Assembly (NCBI GenBank): GCA_031213475.1
Contig: JARUPZ010000021.1
Span: 3,617,545-3,681,544 of the forward strand
Direction of reading: 5' to 3'
DNA length: 64,000 nucleotides
Source of the DNA: Nereocystis luetkeana
Taxonomy: Eukaryota; Sar; Phaeophyceae; Laminariales; Laminariaceae
The notes under the pieces were generated by a model, which was given only the letters and a program-made list of their open reading frames with translations, had not been told where the DNA came from and did no database searches. Below are positions 21,913 to 34,559 of this stretch, one piece after another (within the stretch, counting starts at the first letter, position 1; every line of letters begins with the position of its first letter). The position numbers and the translations under genes were made by a program.

Positions 21913-22196
21913 TAACTTGTAAAACCGAGCGCTGTTCCCCTCCCTCCCCCCTCCCCCCACCCCGCCCCGTTGTGCTTGTTCACTAGAAAAACCAGAAAGA
22001 GAAAGAAAAAACAGTAATCCCCATTTACGAGACGGCCCCAACCATCGGCACCGTCGCTGGCGTGCCATCATCCTGGAAAGGGCACCGCCATCTCCACCGC
22101 CCACCACGAAGAGAGCATCTTCGTAATCTACCCTCTCTTTCCGTCCCCGTCGGCATCCGGCAGAGCAACCTCAACTGAATGCCGGGACACCCCCCC

Positions 22197-22380
22197 GCCC
22201 ATGAGTTCCGGGACCACCCCCCCCCCCCCACCAATGAACGCTGGGACCCCCCTCTCTCACCCATGAACGTCGGGACCAACTCCCCTCACCCATGAACACC
22301 GGGACCCATGAACACCGGGACCCATGAACGCCGGGACCCCCCCCCCCCCCCCCCCCCCTCACCCATGAACGCCGGGACCC
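22197..22380 (+). repeat. tandem repeat of ccatgaacgccgggacc
   Basis: Seven units of 16-18 bases, separated by C runs of varying length. Confidence 0.8.
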
Positions 22381-22499
22381 TCCCCCTCGCCCTCACTCAC
22401 TCACCTATCCTAGCCGCAGCGTTAAACCCCGCTACGGCTTGTCCTCCGCCAATCATGGCACAACAAGAGAAACCGACGAGGTCGCAAACGCTAACGCGC

Positions 22500-22850
22500 C
22501 GCTCGCCCGTTGCCCCTCTCCGCTACCCCCCCCCACCCCGCTCCCACCACCACCACCACCACCACCACCACCGTCGCTGCTGCTGCTGCTGCTGTTGTTG
22601 CCGTGCTTCGGGCTGGGGTCCGGGTCCAGCGCCGCGTTCTCATCCGCCGGGCACCCCCCCCCCCCCCCTCCGCCGCCGCCACCGCCATCACCGCCACCGC
22701 TGCCGCTACCGCTACCGCTGTCTTCGCCGCCTCCGCTACCGCCGCGTGTGCGCGCGGCGAGGCCTCCGCCGCCGCCGCCGTCGTCGCCGTCGCTACCATC
22801 ATCGAGAGTTATGCTGGCTCCGCCCACGTCGGTGCAGTATTCGACCTCGG

Positions 22851-22897
<47 letters not shown>

Positions 22898-23100
22898 TCG
22901 TCCTCGTTGCTGCTGCCCGCCTCGCCGACTCTACCGCTATCGCTCCGGTCACCACTACGGCTACAGCTACGGCTGCGGCTACGACCACGGCTGCGGCTAC
23001 GATCACAGCTACCGCCGCCGCTACCGCCGCCGCTACCGCCGCCACTACCGCCGCCGCTACCGCCGCCACTACCGCTACCGCCAAAGCAGCAGCCGCTGTC
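22500..23100. repeat. trinucleotide-rich region open on both strands
   Basis: CAC, CTG, CCG and TAC-type triplets leave frames of 257 codons (minus, Gly/Ser/Asp-rich with an SR-like patch) and 307 codons (plus, Ala/Thr-rich). Triplet repeats alone explain this; coding is not supported. Confidence 0.6.
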
Positions 23101-23412
23101 CTTGACCGCGCCACCACCAACATCGTCCCCGCCATCGACATCGGAATCCTCGCCCACACCGATGCCGATGCCACAGCAGTGGTCGTCTTCTGCGGAATAG
23201 TGGAGCCGATCGTTCCGGTCGTTCACCTGTGGAGACCAGGCGGCGGGGATCGGCGGGTTCGGGGTCAGGCCTTAAGGGTGCACGACAATAGGCCATTGCC
23301 TATATGCGCCCTTGCGGGCGCACGGGGTGCGGGATACATATGTATAGGTATAGATACCAGGTTACAGGCACCAGCATATATATGTACCAGTATTTACACT
23401 AGAACATATATA

Positions 23413-23493
23413 TTACCCTGGACGGAAATATAAGGACCGTTTATACGTTAATATCGATACAAAGCGGCCCTTATACTCACGCTCACAGTGGTA
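23413..23493. mobile_element. MITE family C copy
   Basis: Preceded by the ccaggttacaggcaccagca sequence that also sits beside the copies at 46.9-47.3 kb, so C seems embedded in a larger repeat. Confidence 0.7.
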
Positions 23494-23732
23494 ACAAGCA
23501 AAAAAAACAAAAACAAGAAACGAACACATAACCTTTCGACGACATCATCCATCCATCTCGGTCCTAAGGTCGGTGTCTTCATAATTTTTCTGATGGAAAA
23601 AAAGAAAAAGGATACGTACCTATATACATAGATTTTACGACGACTACACCAATAATATTATACGGTATGCATGTATGTATTATCACGGGTGAACCTATGA
23701 GTAAACAGGACCCATCATAGCACAAAAAACTA

Positions 23733-23852
23733 TTACGGGGGACCATAGTTGGTAGGACCTAATATTGTCAGTAAAAAAAGTTAAATATATACCCTGGTAG
23801 GTTTTTGCGTGTGCAATAGGTCCTATTTACTGCTGCTGTGGTCCACCGTAAA
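23733..23852. mobile_element. MITE family A copy, with ACCCTGGT insertion
   Basis: Right end diverged (gtggtccaccgtaa); centre reads aaatatataccctggtaggt. Confidence 0.75.
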
Positions 23853-23994
23853 AGCTACGAATTCCAGGGTGTTTTACCGAGCGTATTTGGTCCTGATTGC
23901 TATGCTTCCCCGTAACGAACTGCACGTGAGTCGGTCGCACCGATGGACTATATACCGTACAGAGATACTATCATAGTACCCTTGAACACTAGTA

Positions 23995-24216
23995 TTACGG
24001 GGGATCATAGTTATTAGAACCTATGGTATACATAAAAACCTATATATTTAACCATTTTTACTAACAACATCTGGTCCTGTTAACTATGGTCCCCCGCAAT
24101 ATTACGTGGAACCATAGCGAATAGGGCCACATATTTGTTAGTAATCATAGCGGAATATACCAGTAAACGTTTTTGTGTGTACCGTAGGGGGTCCTATTTA
24201 TTATGATCCCCCGTAA
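23995..24216. mobile_element. two abutting MITE family A copies
   Basis: Copies at 23995-24100 and 24102-24216 meet at an ATATTA junction; the second is the more diverged and has ataccagtaaacg in place of the usual centre. Confidence 0.75.
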
Positions 24217-24324
24217 GAAGAGTTGGTGCCGCGAGTTCGAATCCCACGCGGGTCGGACTTTGGAGTTTTTATTATTTGCTAAAAAGAAGAAAAAAAAAGG
24301 AAACGGGATCAGCCTCTGACAGCG

Positions 24325-24331
24325 CCTATTG

Positions 24332-24375
<44 letters not shown>

Positions 24376-24430
24376 AATAACAACAAAAACAACAACAACA
24401 ATAATGACAATGATAATAATGATAATAACG

Positions 24431-24470
<40 letters not shown>

Positions 24471-24496
24471 TAATAATGATAATAATGATAATAATG

Positions 24497-24563
<67 letters not shown>

Positions 24564-24571
24564 TAACAATG

Positions 24572-24614
<43 letters not shown>

Positions 24615-24665
24615 TAATAATAAAAATAAAATAAAAAATAATAATAATAATAATAACAATAATGA
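24325..24665 (+). repeat. (AAT)n microsatellite, about 340 bases
   Basis: AAT units with gataatgat and aacaac interruptions. It follows a short stretch at 24222-24250 containing gcgagttcgaatcccacgcg, which looks like a tRNA T arm or B box, without the rest of a tRNA. Confidence 0.9.
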
Positions 24666-24835
24666 TAGTAGCGTGGATAGGCGGCGCAATCCGATACCGA
24701 GGTCGACGAGGGGAGAAAGGGCTGAGGCCCTCTCGCCGAGAAAAATGCCTGCCAAGGTAGAAACCGTGGTGGGGATGAGGGAGAAGAGCATCTTCCATTT
24801 TGACCCCGGATGTAAATTACGACTATATATACCAG
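24665..24835. repeat. family I repeat
   Basis: cgcaatccgataccgaggtc gacgagggga ... gaccccggatgtaaattacg; a third piece is at 56095-56165. Confidence 0.55.
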
Positions 24836-25182
24836 GTATATACGAAGGAGAGCAGAAGAGAAGTACCTGGTAGGACATAGACTCGAAATGGGATATAGGG
24901 AGAAAAAACGAACAGGGAGAAAAAACGAACAAACGAACAAACAAAAACACATCAAATAGCCCGCGATCAGCTACATAACGCTGTTGATAAAAGCCCAGGT
25001 ATGTTTTCGCCCTTTGTCTTGAGGACGCCTGCGGGGGAGGAGAGGAGGGAATGCCAGCTATGTTGACGTTCGACTCGGCGAAATGGCCATAAATAGGGGC
25101 TGGGGTGACAAGACAACGGCGGGGCTGAAACACACAGCCGTCGTTTCCCTTTTCGGGAAAAAAAAAAAAAAAATGACAAAAA

Positions 25183-25214
<32 letters not shown>

Positions 25215-25454
25215 ACTTCAGAAATTGGAAACGCTGTTGAAATTTATTTGTAAAAAAAAATGTGGATGAAATTTTGAAACTTTGATTGAAAAATTGAAGA
25301 AGAAAAAAACACGGACATGGAAAATATGAAAATATGAAACTTTCCGCACACGCCCCCCCCGACACGTGCCCCCTGCACGGGCCCCGCCCAGCGAAAAACG
25401 AGACCGGCCCTCTTTCCCAGTTATCGAATACACTACACCACGCATGTACTTATT

Positions 25455-25550
25455 AACCCCTTTAGCACCGCACTCCCATATGTGGGGACAAAGCACTATA
25501 ATCTTAAGTAGTTTGTCCCCAAAACGGGACTGCGGTCCTAAGAGGGTTAA
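25455..25550. mobile_element. MITE family B copy
   Basis: Left arm diverged at cactcccatatgtgg. Confidence 0.8.
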
Positions 25551-25766
25551 TAGGATACAGGTGAGGAGACAAGGAGGAAATCACTCTTGCGCCACAAAAG
25601 TGAACACACATTAAAGTTACGCGGTAAAGGAAACCTTTGCTCGTACTATTAAAACTATTAATACTGTACCTGGTACACTCGTACATTAACAGCATCATAA
25701 ATTTGTCCCCAAGCACGTACGTACCAGGCGGGCAGCAGCCGCAGTGCTGGAGAAGTTCTACCTGGT

Positions 25767-25878
<112 letters not shown>

Positions 25879-25904
25879 ATCGCAGCAGACGTGCCACGAC
25901 GCAA

Positions 25905-26400
25905 TATATATGTAATACTGCTCTACGATATTCAGCAAAGCTTCTCCGTCCCCTTATCAGTAGAAGAAGGGGGGGGGGCTCACAATATCACCTGGCGGCA
26001 CGTCTCGGGTACACGGCCCAAACGCTGCTGCTGTGGATGGAACACATCCTGCCCATAGAAATGTGGGTGTCGCTCGGCAGAACTCTCTTCTTGTTCAAGA
26101 TGAAAACGTTGCCTGGTATGATAGTTTACGTTCCAGCCATGTTGCCTCTCTATCAGACCTACCTGCCACCACATGTGCCGCTGCTGTACAATATCTACAG
26201 CAGAGCTTCTCCACCCCCTCATTGGTAGGAGGGTGGGTCTCACGATGTCACCTTGCGGTATGTCTGAAAGACACGGCTCAAACACTGCTGTGGACGGACA
26301 CATTCTGCCCGCGGGCATATGAGTCACGGGGTATCGCTCCGCGGAACAAAGTTCTTGTGAATTAAAAAAAAACAAGAAAAACCGGTATGATATTTTCACG
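25905..26400 (+). repeat. tandem duplication, about 280 bp unit
   Basis: cagcaaagcttctccgtccc ... ttcttgttcaagatg at 25934-26105 and cagcagagcttctccacccc ... gttcttgtgaattaa at 26200-26365 align over most of their length, as do the sequences before them. Confidence 0.65.
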
Positions 26401-26909
26401 TTTTGATCTTGTCTCCAAACTACTACTGCTGTGCCCTGGTATGGTCCAACCACGTGCCTCCACAAACATACGCTGCCGCACCCGGCTCGACCAACTCTGA
26501 CGATCCACAACCCCACACGCACGATAAGGCTCGTTACTGTAGTAAACGTGTGCGTGCACACAATCCGTCGGGGCTGGGATTGATTGGTGCCGCTTGAGTC
26601 GAGCGCGATGCAAAAAACGTGGCCGAAAACGAACGTCGAACCACACACACGCACAAGCACATGCACACGGAACACAAAAACACATGAACACGCACGCCTG
26701 CAGAGAAACGAAAGCAAGCCACCGTACGCTCGTACACGATTCCACTTGCAAAAGGCTTTTTTTCATTGAAACTCGAGGAAAAATGGCTCGCGCTTCGCGC
26801 TCGCGCGCCTCATTCTGACAAATATTGAAACCACTCTTCTTGTTGCAATTTTTTCTGCAGTAGCAGCAGCAGCGACAACAACAGCAACAAAATTGACGCC
26901 GCGCACCTT

Positions 26910-27005
26910 AACCCTTTTAGGACCGCAGTCCCGTTTTGGGGACAAACTACTTATATTTAGAGTGGTTTGTCCCCACATACGGGAGTGGGGTTCTAAAAGG
27001 GTTAA
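26910..27005. mobile_element. MITE family B copy
   Basis: Right arm has cccacatacgggagtgggg. Confidence 0.8.
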
Positions 27006-27909
27006 GGCCAACCAAGTCTCTGAGCTGCTTACATAGCTCTATTTTGTCGGGATGTAAAAAAAGCCTGCTTCCGCGCCGTTCTCTCCTCCAGCAATATATA
27101 ATATGTATATATATATATATATATATAAATATGTACAAGGAAAAGACAAGGAAGGACGGTGAGGGGTGAGGGGAGGGGAGGGTAAGCTCTCCACAGCGCA
27201 CCGGAACTGGCAAGAGGACCTCCGGCGAAAAAAAAAAAAAAAAAAAAAAAAAAAAACGGAGTCCCTACACGACCACCATGAATGACAAACAAAAAAGTAT
27301 CCCTACTGGCCAGTTCGTACGTACCAGGTATGAGCGATCGGTTATCGGGGTTCGAGCTGGAGATAGTCGGAGGGCACACCATTCTGGTACAAAAAACGGC
27401 TTCTTGACTAAATCGCGATGGAAAAGCGATCCGTATTTTTTTGTCAATATAGTGGCATCGTAAAAATACTTCGTGCATTTTGTCAGGTATACCTGGTATG
27501 AGATTTTACACGAACCTGGCAGTTATTTCATCTTTTTGTTTTTCTCCCATCATGCAAAAGATGCATCGCAGCTCGCAGACCCCCCCCCCCCCGCCCCGTC
27601 CCCCCTATAACTTCCCAACGCACAGAACTCGCACAATCGTATAGAGCGGTGAGCCCTCCCTCGTCCCTTTCCACAACCGTCACCACCACCACCACCACCA
27701 CCACCACCGCCGCCTGCTGCTGCTACCACTTCAGCCGCAACCGCTATTAGCCTGCTACTAAAAATTAGGCACATCGCGACAAGCCGGAAGTCGATCGGGC
27801 ATGGCGGGTCGCGGGCAAGCGGAGCGGCCGAGCCCCCCCGCTCGACCAAAACGCGGCGGAGCCGGTGCTGTTTGAGGACGTATCATACTATGAACAGAAG
27901 TGAGCACCT

Positions 27910-28019
27910 AATACGGGGGACCATGGTAGTTAATAGGACCAAATATTGTTAGTAAAAATTGTTAAATATATAGGTTTTTATCTATACCATAGGTCCTATT
28001 AACTATGGTCCCCCGTAAT
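27910..28019. mobile_element. MITE family A copy, no insertion
   Basis: Centre is the plain aaatatataggtttttat form, a useful reference for the inserted copies. Confidence 0.8.
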
Positions 28020-29258
28020 AATACACGCACACAACAAAATTTTAAAGTAGACTACATCAGCACCCAGGCAAGTAATACCGGCGCATACGACACAAGTAGG
28101 CTACTGCATATAATACGCACGACACGTTTCTCGGGGTGGATCTACTATTAATACTATCACTGTTCAGTAGGGGCAAGGGGTGTGCTGTGTCGTTCGGTAT
28201 CGGATATCGATAGTACAGAATCGAAATCGATCCGATACCTCATGTCCACAAGAAAATAATCGATCTACGTACGTACGTACACGATTTCGATATTTTGATA
28301 CCCGGGTACATGACACATCAATTCTTTCGTTCAGTGTCATCACAGAAACACGCCGTGGATGTCAGGGGGTGGCAGAGGTGGAGTGTCGCGGCAAAACGCG
28401 CTCGATACGATATCCTACACTCATATGTGTTACGACGCTGCCTTCATCTCCGATCTTAACATATCGCTGGGTATATACTGTAGGAATAATAAGCGTTTCA
28501 ATCTTACCAAGCAACACACACAGGGCGCGCACGACATTCAAGCCTACGTGCGCATGTGGGCATTCTACGCACATACAAAAGAGGAACCTGGTGTGTACGT
28601 GGTTTTGTGACGGAACATACCCATGGTACACACCGGTACAATTCAGTGACTTCTGGCGGGGATATGGCATCACCGGCGGCGGTAAAATAACGGGGCATCT
28701 TTAGCGGTAAAATAACGGGGCTAGGGAATGTGGCTTGCGCATTCCAAGTGCGCAAAAGCAAAAAGTTCGCGGATCTTGGACACGGAGAAAACGAAAAAAA
28801 AATGAGGGCCCTCTTTTTTCCCCGTGTGTGTATCCATGTGCAGGAGTATATATATATATACACCAATTATCCAATTATTCGAAAAAGGCAAAAGGAAGAA
28901 AAGAAAAGAAAAAATCAGAAGCAGCAGCATCAGAAGCAGCAGCTGTGAGATCGAAAATTCCCTCAAAAATCATCTTGCGGGCCCAAGACAGAAAAAAAAG
29001 AAAATGACTTCCATAGCCCACAGGTGTCAATAGCACCGCGCGCAACCAACTGGTGCCCAGACCACTGCTGCATCTGCTGCTGCTGCTGCTACTGCTGCCG
29101 CGGTGCGGCCTGCATTCCGCGCAAGCCCCTGCAGGCACTAACACCAGCAGCGACAACACACTCTCAGATCACCAAACACCTTACCCAAGAACAAGGCCTA
29201 CAGCCAAACAAAACACAAAAAAAAAAAACAAAAACGGCGGTACAAAAAAAACAAAAAT

Positions 29259-29261
<3 letters not shown>

Positions 29262-29293
<32 letters not shown>
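29262..29293 (+). repeat. (GA)n microsatellite
   Basis: Sixteen GA units. Confidence 0.9.
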
Positions 29294-29296
<3 letters not shown>

Positions 29297-29791
29297 CCTC
29301 AAAACACCAAAAACCCCTCGCAACCAGGGACCCTCAAAAAGAGTCGGCATCTCGAAAGCCATCACCAACATTTCGGAGACCAGCACCGCAAGATCAACCA
29401 ACATCTCAAAGCCGACACCCCTACAACGACACATCTCAAGACCACCATGCCAAGGCCAACAGCCGCAGACCAAGGTGAGAGAGGCATTGGTCGGTCGCCC
29501 TGTGTCCACTACCCTCGTTCCCCCCCCCCCCCCCGGACAGAGGGTGGAGGTGCCGCCAGAAACGAGAAAAAGCGCCGCTACTCAGCTTGGTAGCAGTGGA
29601 TGCCACGACGAGGTGAGAGAGAGAGGGGGGGAGAATGTGCTGAGCAGCGCAACGTGACGCCGTCCGGTCTGGTCCGGTCCGGTGCGGTGCGAAGCGATGT
29701 CGAGCTAATGCGATGAGGTGCGATGCAATGCGACGAGGCGCGGCTTGGGCGCGGCCAGACTGCGGCACAGCAAAACAAAAGAAAGAGCGCT

Positions 29792-29823
<32 letters not shown>

Positions 29824-29824
29824 A

Positions 29825-29877
<53 letters not shown>

Positions 29878-29897
29878 ATACTAATACTACTACTACT
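29792..29897 (+). repeat. (TAC)n microsatellite
   Basis: Over 30 units, with two TAATACTAA interruptions. Confidence 0.9.
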
Positions 29898-30340
29898 CGA
29901 GGCGCGCAACGGAGCTCGAGGAGGGAGCCACAAAAAAAAAAACACACACACACACACCTATCAACACATACCTGGTACGTACTGGTACCAGGTAATAAAA
30001 TAGCCTATTTTTTCCCCGCTTCCAAGATATAGACTTACAGAGTCCACTACTCATGACACACAGCGGAGCAGCAATAGAAAAAAACACAGCCCCAACGACA
30101 ACAACAATAACGACAACAACACCTACTACTACTGGTTTATACAGCAGTCTGTTTTGACCGTAGCACGTATCACCAGGTACTTCGAGGCGGGGTAGGGCTA
30201 CTGCAGCAGCAGGGCTAGGCACCACGTACCAGAAACTTTCCGCCAGGCTTACTACCGAACATACATACCGGGTGTGGATACCACTGACCGGTCATTACCT
30301 TTCCGGACACAGGCAGTGGCACGTGCACGACGTCCACGCT

Positions 30341-30602
30341 ACTACGGGGGATCTAGTTAATAGAACCTATGGAACACACAAAAACCTACCAGTATATATT
30401 TACCTATTTTTACTAACAATATTAAGTCCTACCTGGTATGTACTATGGTCCCCGGTAATAGGAGGGGGGGATCACAGCAGCAATCAGTACCTACGACAGA
30501 CAAACAAACAAAAAAGGTACCTGGTATGTATATTCCAGGTATTCCACTATTCACACTATTATTAAACCATATTCGGTCCTGACCACTATGTCCCCCCGCA
30601 AT
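30341..30602. mobile_element. MITE family A copy plus fragment
   Basis: A full copy at 30341-30459 has insertions ctaccagtatata and ctacctggtatg; a half copy ending ctatgtccccccgcaat follows at 30540-30602. Confidence 0.7.
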
Positions 30603-30857
30603 ACGTACGACCATGTCCCTAAATATTACTGCCTTTTGTATATTAGTATGTAGTACAAAAGTTCATTATATCCCCAGACATAGTGGTACCGACAGAGCGT
30701 CAGGAGCACCCCGGTTTCAACAAAAGCAGGGTTGCAGTGGAAACCCACCCAACTTAGAAGACCACCTACGAGGGACAGGAATTTTAGGTGGTATTGACCT
30801 CTAATACGGTCTTATCTGTTGCTACAATGAAAAATTATCCTATACTAATTCCAAGTA

Positions 30858-30963
30858 TAATGGGGGACCATAGTAAATAGGACCAATTCTTGTTAGTAAA
30901 AACAGTGGAATGTCTAGGTTTTTGTGTGTACCGTAGGTCCTGTTTAATATGGTCCCCCGTAAT
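30858..30963. mobile_element. MITE family A copy
   Basis: Left end is taatgggggacc; followed at once by a family B copy. Confidence 0.8.
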
Positions 30964-30992
30964 AGTTTACTTTTTTTCTTAGTCCACCCGAG

Positions 30993-31087
30993 AAACCCTC
31001 TTAGGACTGCAGTCCCGTTTTGGGGACAAAACACTTAGAATTAGAATGGTTTGTCCCCTAAACGGGACTGCAGCTCTAAAAGGGTTA
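30993..31087. mobile_element. MITE family B copy
   Basis: First of two copies 17 bases apart, just after a family A copy. Confidence 0.8.
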
Positions 31088-31104
31088 TAAACCGGAGGGG
31101 TCTT

Positions 31105-31200
31105 AACCCTTCAAGAACCGCAGTCCCGTTTTCGGGACAAACCACCGAAATTTTGACTAGTTTGTCCCCAAAACGGGACTGCGGCTCTTAAAGGGGTTAA
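31105..31200. mobile_element. MITE family B copy
   Basis: Second of the pair; inner sequence differs from the first, so not a simple duplication. Confidence 0.8.
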
Positions 31201-31574
31201 GGTGAGTATATCATACCACCGTAACGCGTACATATACCCAAAGTACCGGGAACATATAGTTACGTATAAAACGTACACAACTACCGTTGGAATTCGCAGA
31301 AAAAAAAAATGAGACGAAAAGCGAGGGCGGGGAGAGCTCTGCCTTTTGGGCTGCACTCCCGCTGTACTGAAAAAAATGCTTGGAAATAGAGGGAGATTTG
31401 TTTCACGTTCCTGTGCAGTAAAAGCAGCGCAGCACTGCTGTAAAAGAGTCAAAACCCCATCTGCTGTTGCTCTGCACCTACTTCACACCTACACACGCCT
31501 CTAATCCCCCCTCCCCAAAAAATGCCCTCACACCAGGAGTGGGCCCCTGAAGGGGAGGGATGTCCATGGGTCAG

Positions 31575-31770
31575 ACAAAATACTCGCGGGTCGGGTAGGG
31601 TCGGGTCCGGTCCGGTCGGGTTGGGTCAGGTCAGGTCAGATCGGGTAGGGGCGGGGTGACTCGACCTGACCCATTATGTTTCGAAAACCTCCTCCCCCCC
31701 GACCCGACCTGACCCGACCCGACCCGACCCATGAGATTTTTTAGACCTCCTGACCCGACCCGCGGGTTGG
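31575..31770. repeat. inverted GGGTC/GACCC simple-repeat palindrome
   Basis: A ggtcgggtc-type arm (31585-31670) is followed by a cccgacccgacct-type arm (31695-31765), able to fold into a long imperfect hairpin. Confidence 0.7.
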
Positions 31771-31984
31771 ATCATGCTCCGCGAATAGTCCTGGCACAGC
31801 GGGCGGGGGGGGGGGGGGGGCTATAACAACCCTTTCACCCTATCCCAAAATCTGTCCCCCACTAGTTTCAAGTACTTTCAGTCCAGAAAAACGTGGGTGG
31901 GTATATACAACGCAGGTCTGTCTGAAGGCACGTTTTGTTTTTTTCATCGCCGCAACTTTCTACTTCCCCCCCCCCCCCTTCCTT

Positions 31985-32148
31985 TTCGGCGCTTCGCGCT
32001 TGGTGCAAGCAATGTCTGCCTGGTCGGTGAAAACCCGACATGCTCCGTCCCGGCATTGTAGGGATGCGAGGGTCTATGGTCATACGACTACGGCCATGCA
32101 TGAGATCGAGTACATCTCGCCTATCGAGTACACCCCCCCCCCCCTTCC
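31985..32148 (-). mobile_element. R1 SINE-like core copy with C tail
   Basis: Reads in the same strand sense as 4689: ggcgcttcgcgcttggtgca to gagtacaccccccccccc. On the strand given, the tail is poly-C. Confidence 0.75.
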
Positions 32149-32416
32149 TTTTCGCTTGCGCTGCTACACGCCATATACGCCGAAGGACCTGCTTCTGTAC
32201 ACAAGGACATCGTCACAAAAAAAAAGGCACACATCGGGGGTAGGGGCAGAATGTTTTATTTTCCGGTTCCCACTTCCACGATCTCAAAATCTTTCTGGGC
32301 AGATCTTGCCTCTCGCCCGAAGGATCTATCTACTGCTGTAACCCCTCATATTGCCGGGTGGGAGGCGAATTATCTGCGTGATTTTGGGGCATGTTTCCTC
32401 GGTTCGATCTGCACTA

Positions 32417-32526
32417 TTACGGGGGACCATACTGAATAGGACCAAATTTTGATTCGTAGTAAAAATATAAAAATATGTAGCTCCTTGTGTGTGCTGTAGG
32501 TCCTATTTACTATGGTCTCCGGTAAT
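32417..32526. mobile_element. MITE family A copy
   Basis: Right end ggtctccggtaata is slightly diverged. Confidence 0.8.
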
Positions 32527-32659
32527 ATTAATACGACACAGCATATATATGCAGATGCTGCACAACACCTGAGAACGGCAGGTTGGGATCTAGATGATCT
32601 GTCTGATCTATCTGCAGATGATCTGTCCGACGGGTAAAAAGGAGTCTTCCCCCCCCCCC

Positions 32660-32760
32660 CCTACGGTCATACGACTACGGTCATGCATTAGATCGAGTAC
32701 GTCTCTCCTATCGAGTACACCCCCCCTCCACCCCCCCCCCCCCCTCCCCAAGCCCTTCGG
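32660..32760 (-). mobile_element. R1 3'-end fragment with C tail
   Basis: Starts inside the gtcatacgactacggtcatg box between two C runs and ends gagtacaccccccctccacc. Confidence 0.6.
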
Positions 32761-32895
32761 TGTTATCACACGAAGAAGAGCATGGCAATTCAATTCCCAC
32801 ACGCTTCATTTCTCGGTTGGCATTCCATCCATGTTTCCTTTCTTGTTTGGAACAGATATAGGTAGCTAAAATAACCTGTCGATCCTTCTACATAC

Positions 32896-33246
32896 AGGGC
32901 AAAACTGCAGTCACCATTTTGGGGGACAAAACCACCCAAATTCCAAGTAGATTGCCCCCCAAAATGGATCTCTGCGGTTTTTGCCCTACAAGCAGTTTTT
33001 GCCCTAAAAGGGTGAAAAATTGCAGATTTTGCCCAAAAGGGTTAAGTTGCAGTTTTTGCCCTATAAGGGTTAAATTGCAGGTTTTGCCCGAAAAGGGTTA
33101 TAAATTGCAAGTTTTGCCCTAAAAGTGTGATAAATTGCAGGTTTTGCCCTACAAGGGTTTAAGTTGCAGTTTTTGCCCTAAAAGGGTTTTAAATTGCAGG
33201 TTTTGCCCTAAAATGTCCAAAGTTGCAGGTTTTGCCCTAAAACGGG
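32896..33246. repeat. tandem array derived from a MITE family B arm
   Basis: A diverged family B copy at the left (gggcaaaactgcag ... cccccaaaatgg) runs into about nine direct copies of a unit near 31 bases, ttgcaggttttgccctaaaa gggttataaa. The unit is a recombined family B end (tgcagt + cctaaaagggttaa). Confidence 0.75.
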
Positions 33247-33778
33247 AAAAAAATAACCTCTTGGGGCTTACGTTCGGAGGAGGGCAAAATTGACATAAAA
33301 AAAAAGGTGACGACTGAGCGCGACCGCCATGGCGTGATTGGAAGATGGATGATACAATGGTTGGAGGTCCGAAATACGGTGATTGGCGTGCCAAGCGTAT
33401 CGCACGGGCGCACCATCGGTCCAACCACTGCTGCCGGCCGCTTTCTCTCGTGCTCTTCGATGAAAAATCAAAAGTGGTATTTGCTCGTACTCCTATTCAT
33501 AGACGATCGACAAAACGAGCGTAATGTTACACAAATTATGCCCCGAAAAGTAAAGGACCATTTGCAGGAAGTTTTGATCGTAGGAAGACGCCTTTCGTGC
33601 TGCTGTGGAACAAGAGTAGTATTTGTTTCGGATGTTGCTATCTCGTTTATATCTCGGGGGCCTCAAACGGGTTGATCGAATCCTCAAAAGTACGTTATCC
33701 CTAGATTTATTGACAGTTTTTACCTACGTATATACCGCGACTTACAGCTATGTGCTCCCACTACATCCAAGTATTAAT

Positions 33779-33825
33779 ATAATATAATATAATATAATAT
33801 ATATATATATATATATATATTATAT
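33779..33825 (+). repeat. (AATAT)n/(AT)n tract
   Basis: AT-only for about 45 bases. A nearby motif, cttgacagcttgccgcgact, recurs at 33838, 33919 and 34001. Confidence 0.75.
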
Positions 33826-34266
33826 ACCTGTTTTTCATGACAGCTTGCGGCGACTATCCGCTGCCGTTATACAGAATTCTTTGAGACAAGAAAAGAAGAA
33901 AAAAAAACTCGAATTCTCGACAGCTTGCCGCGGCATCGTTTCCCGCTAAATAATACGTGGATCGAAGCTAATACCGTAAGAGAATCAATATTTAGATTTC
34001 TTGACAGCTTGCCGCGACTATTTTCCCCTTCCTCCCCGCCATTACGTCACCACCGCCATAGTATACCATTACACCAAGCACGCTTGATACACAATAACGG
34101 CCCACACCGAGCGCGTTTTCGGCGAAAACAGCGCACGCGAAAAAACAATCCCGCCAGTCCCTCTTTAATTCCGGTCAAAACACATGACTTGTTCTCTGCA
34201 GTGAGTGAGAAGTCTCGTACGAAACGTTCGCTTTTTTTTTTTTTTTTGGGGGGGGGGGGGGTGTCG

Positions 34267-34478
34267 ACCTCTCAAGGACTGCAATACCGTTTAGGGGACA
34301 AATAACACCTGAAAGATATCTGAAATTAAAGTCATGCGTACGTTTACGGAAAGAGGGCGCTATTAATGCCATATCAAAGGGGCATTTGATTTAGAACCGC
34401 AGTCCCGTTTTGGGGACAAACCAGTCAAATTTCAAGCAGTTTGTCCCAAGAACGGGACTGCGGTTCTAACGGAGTTAA
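34267..34478. mobile_element. MITE family B fragment and copy
   Basis: A left-arm fragment at 34267-34310 and a full copy at 34390-34478. Confidence 0.65.
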
Positions 34479-34559
34479 CCATCATTCCTGCTCCCCCCCC
34501 CCCCCCCCCCCCCCCCCCCTCAACTCAAGTCGGTGAATGAATGTTTCACATAAACATAT

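Noticed and set aside
22453..23433. Long overlapping frames on both strands (257 and 307 codons)
   Set aside because: They consist of triplet repeats (Gly/Ser or Ala/Thr runs) that keep frames open by composition alone, with no splice context or non-repeat protein sequence.
24222..24255. tRNA fragment with gagttcgaatccc
   Set aside because: Only a B-box-like stretch; the 5' side is a family A MITE and no tRNA body exists.
24145..25133. Minus-strand frames of 193-274 codons
   Set aside because: Mostly poly-Leu, poly-Ile or poly-Tyr from the AAT repeat, in all frames.
25980..26717. A 245-codon minus-strand frame
   Set aside because: Half of it is the internal tandem duplication; no splice sites or family motifs, and the opposite frames are also partly open.
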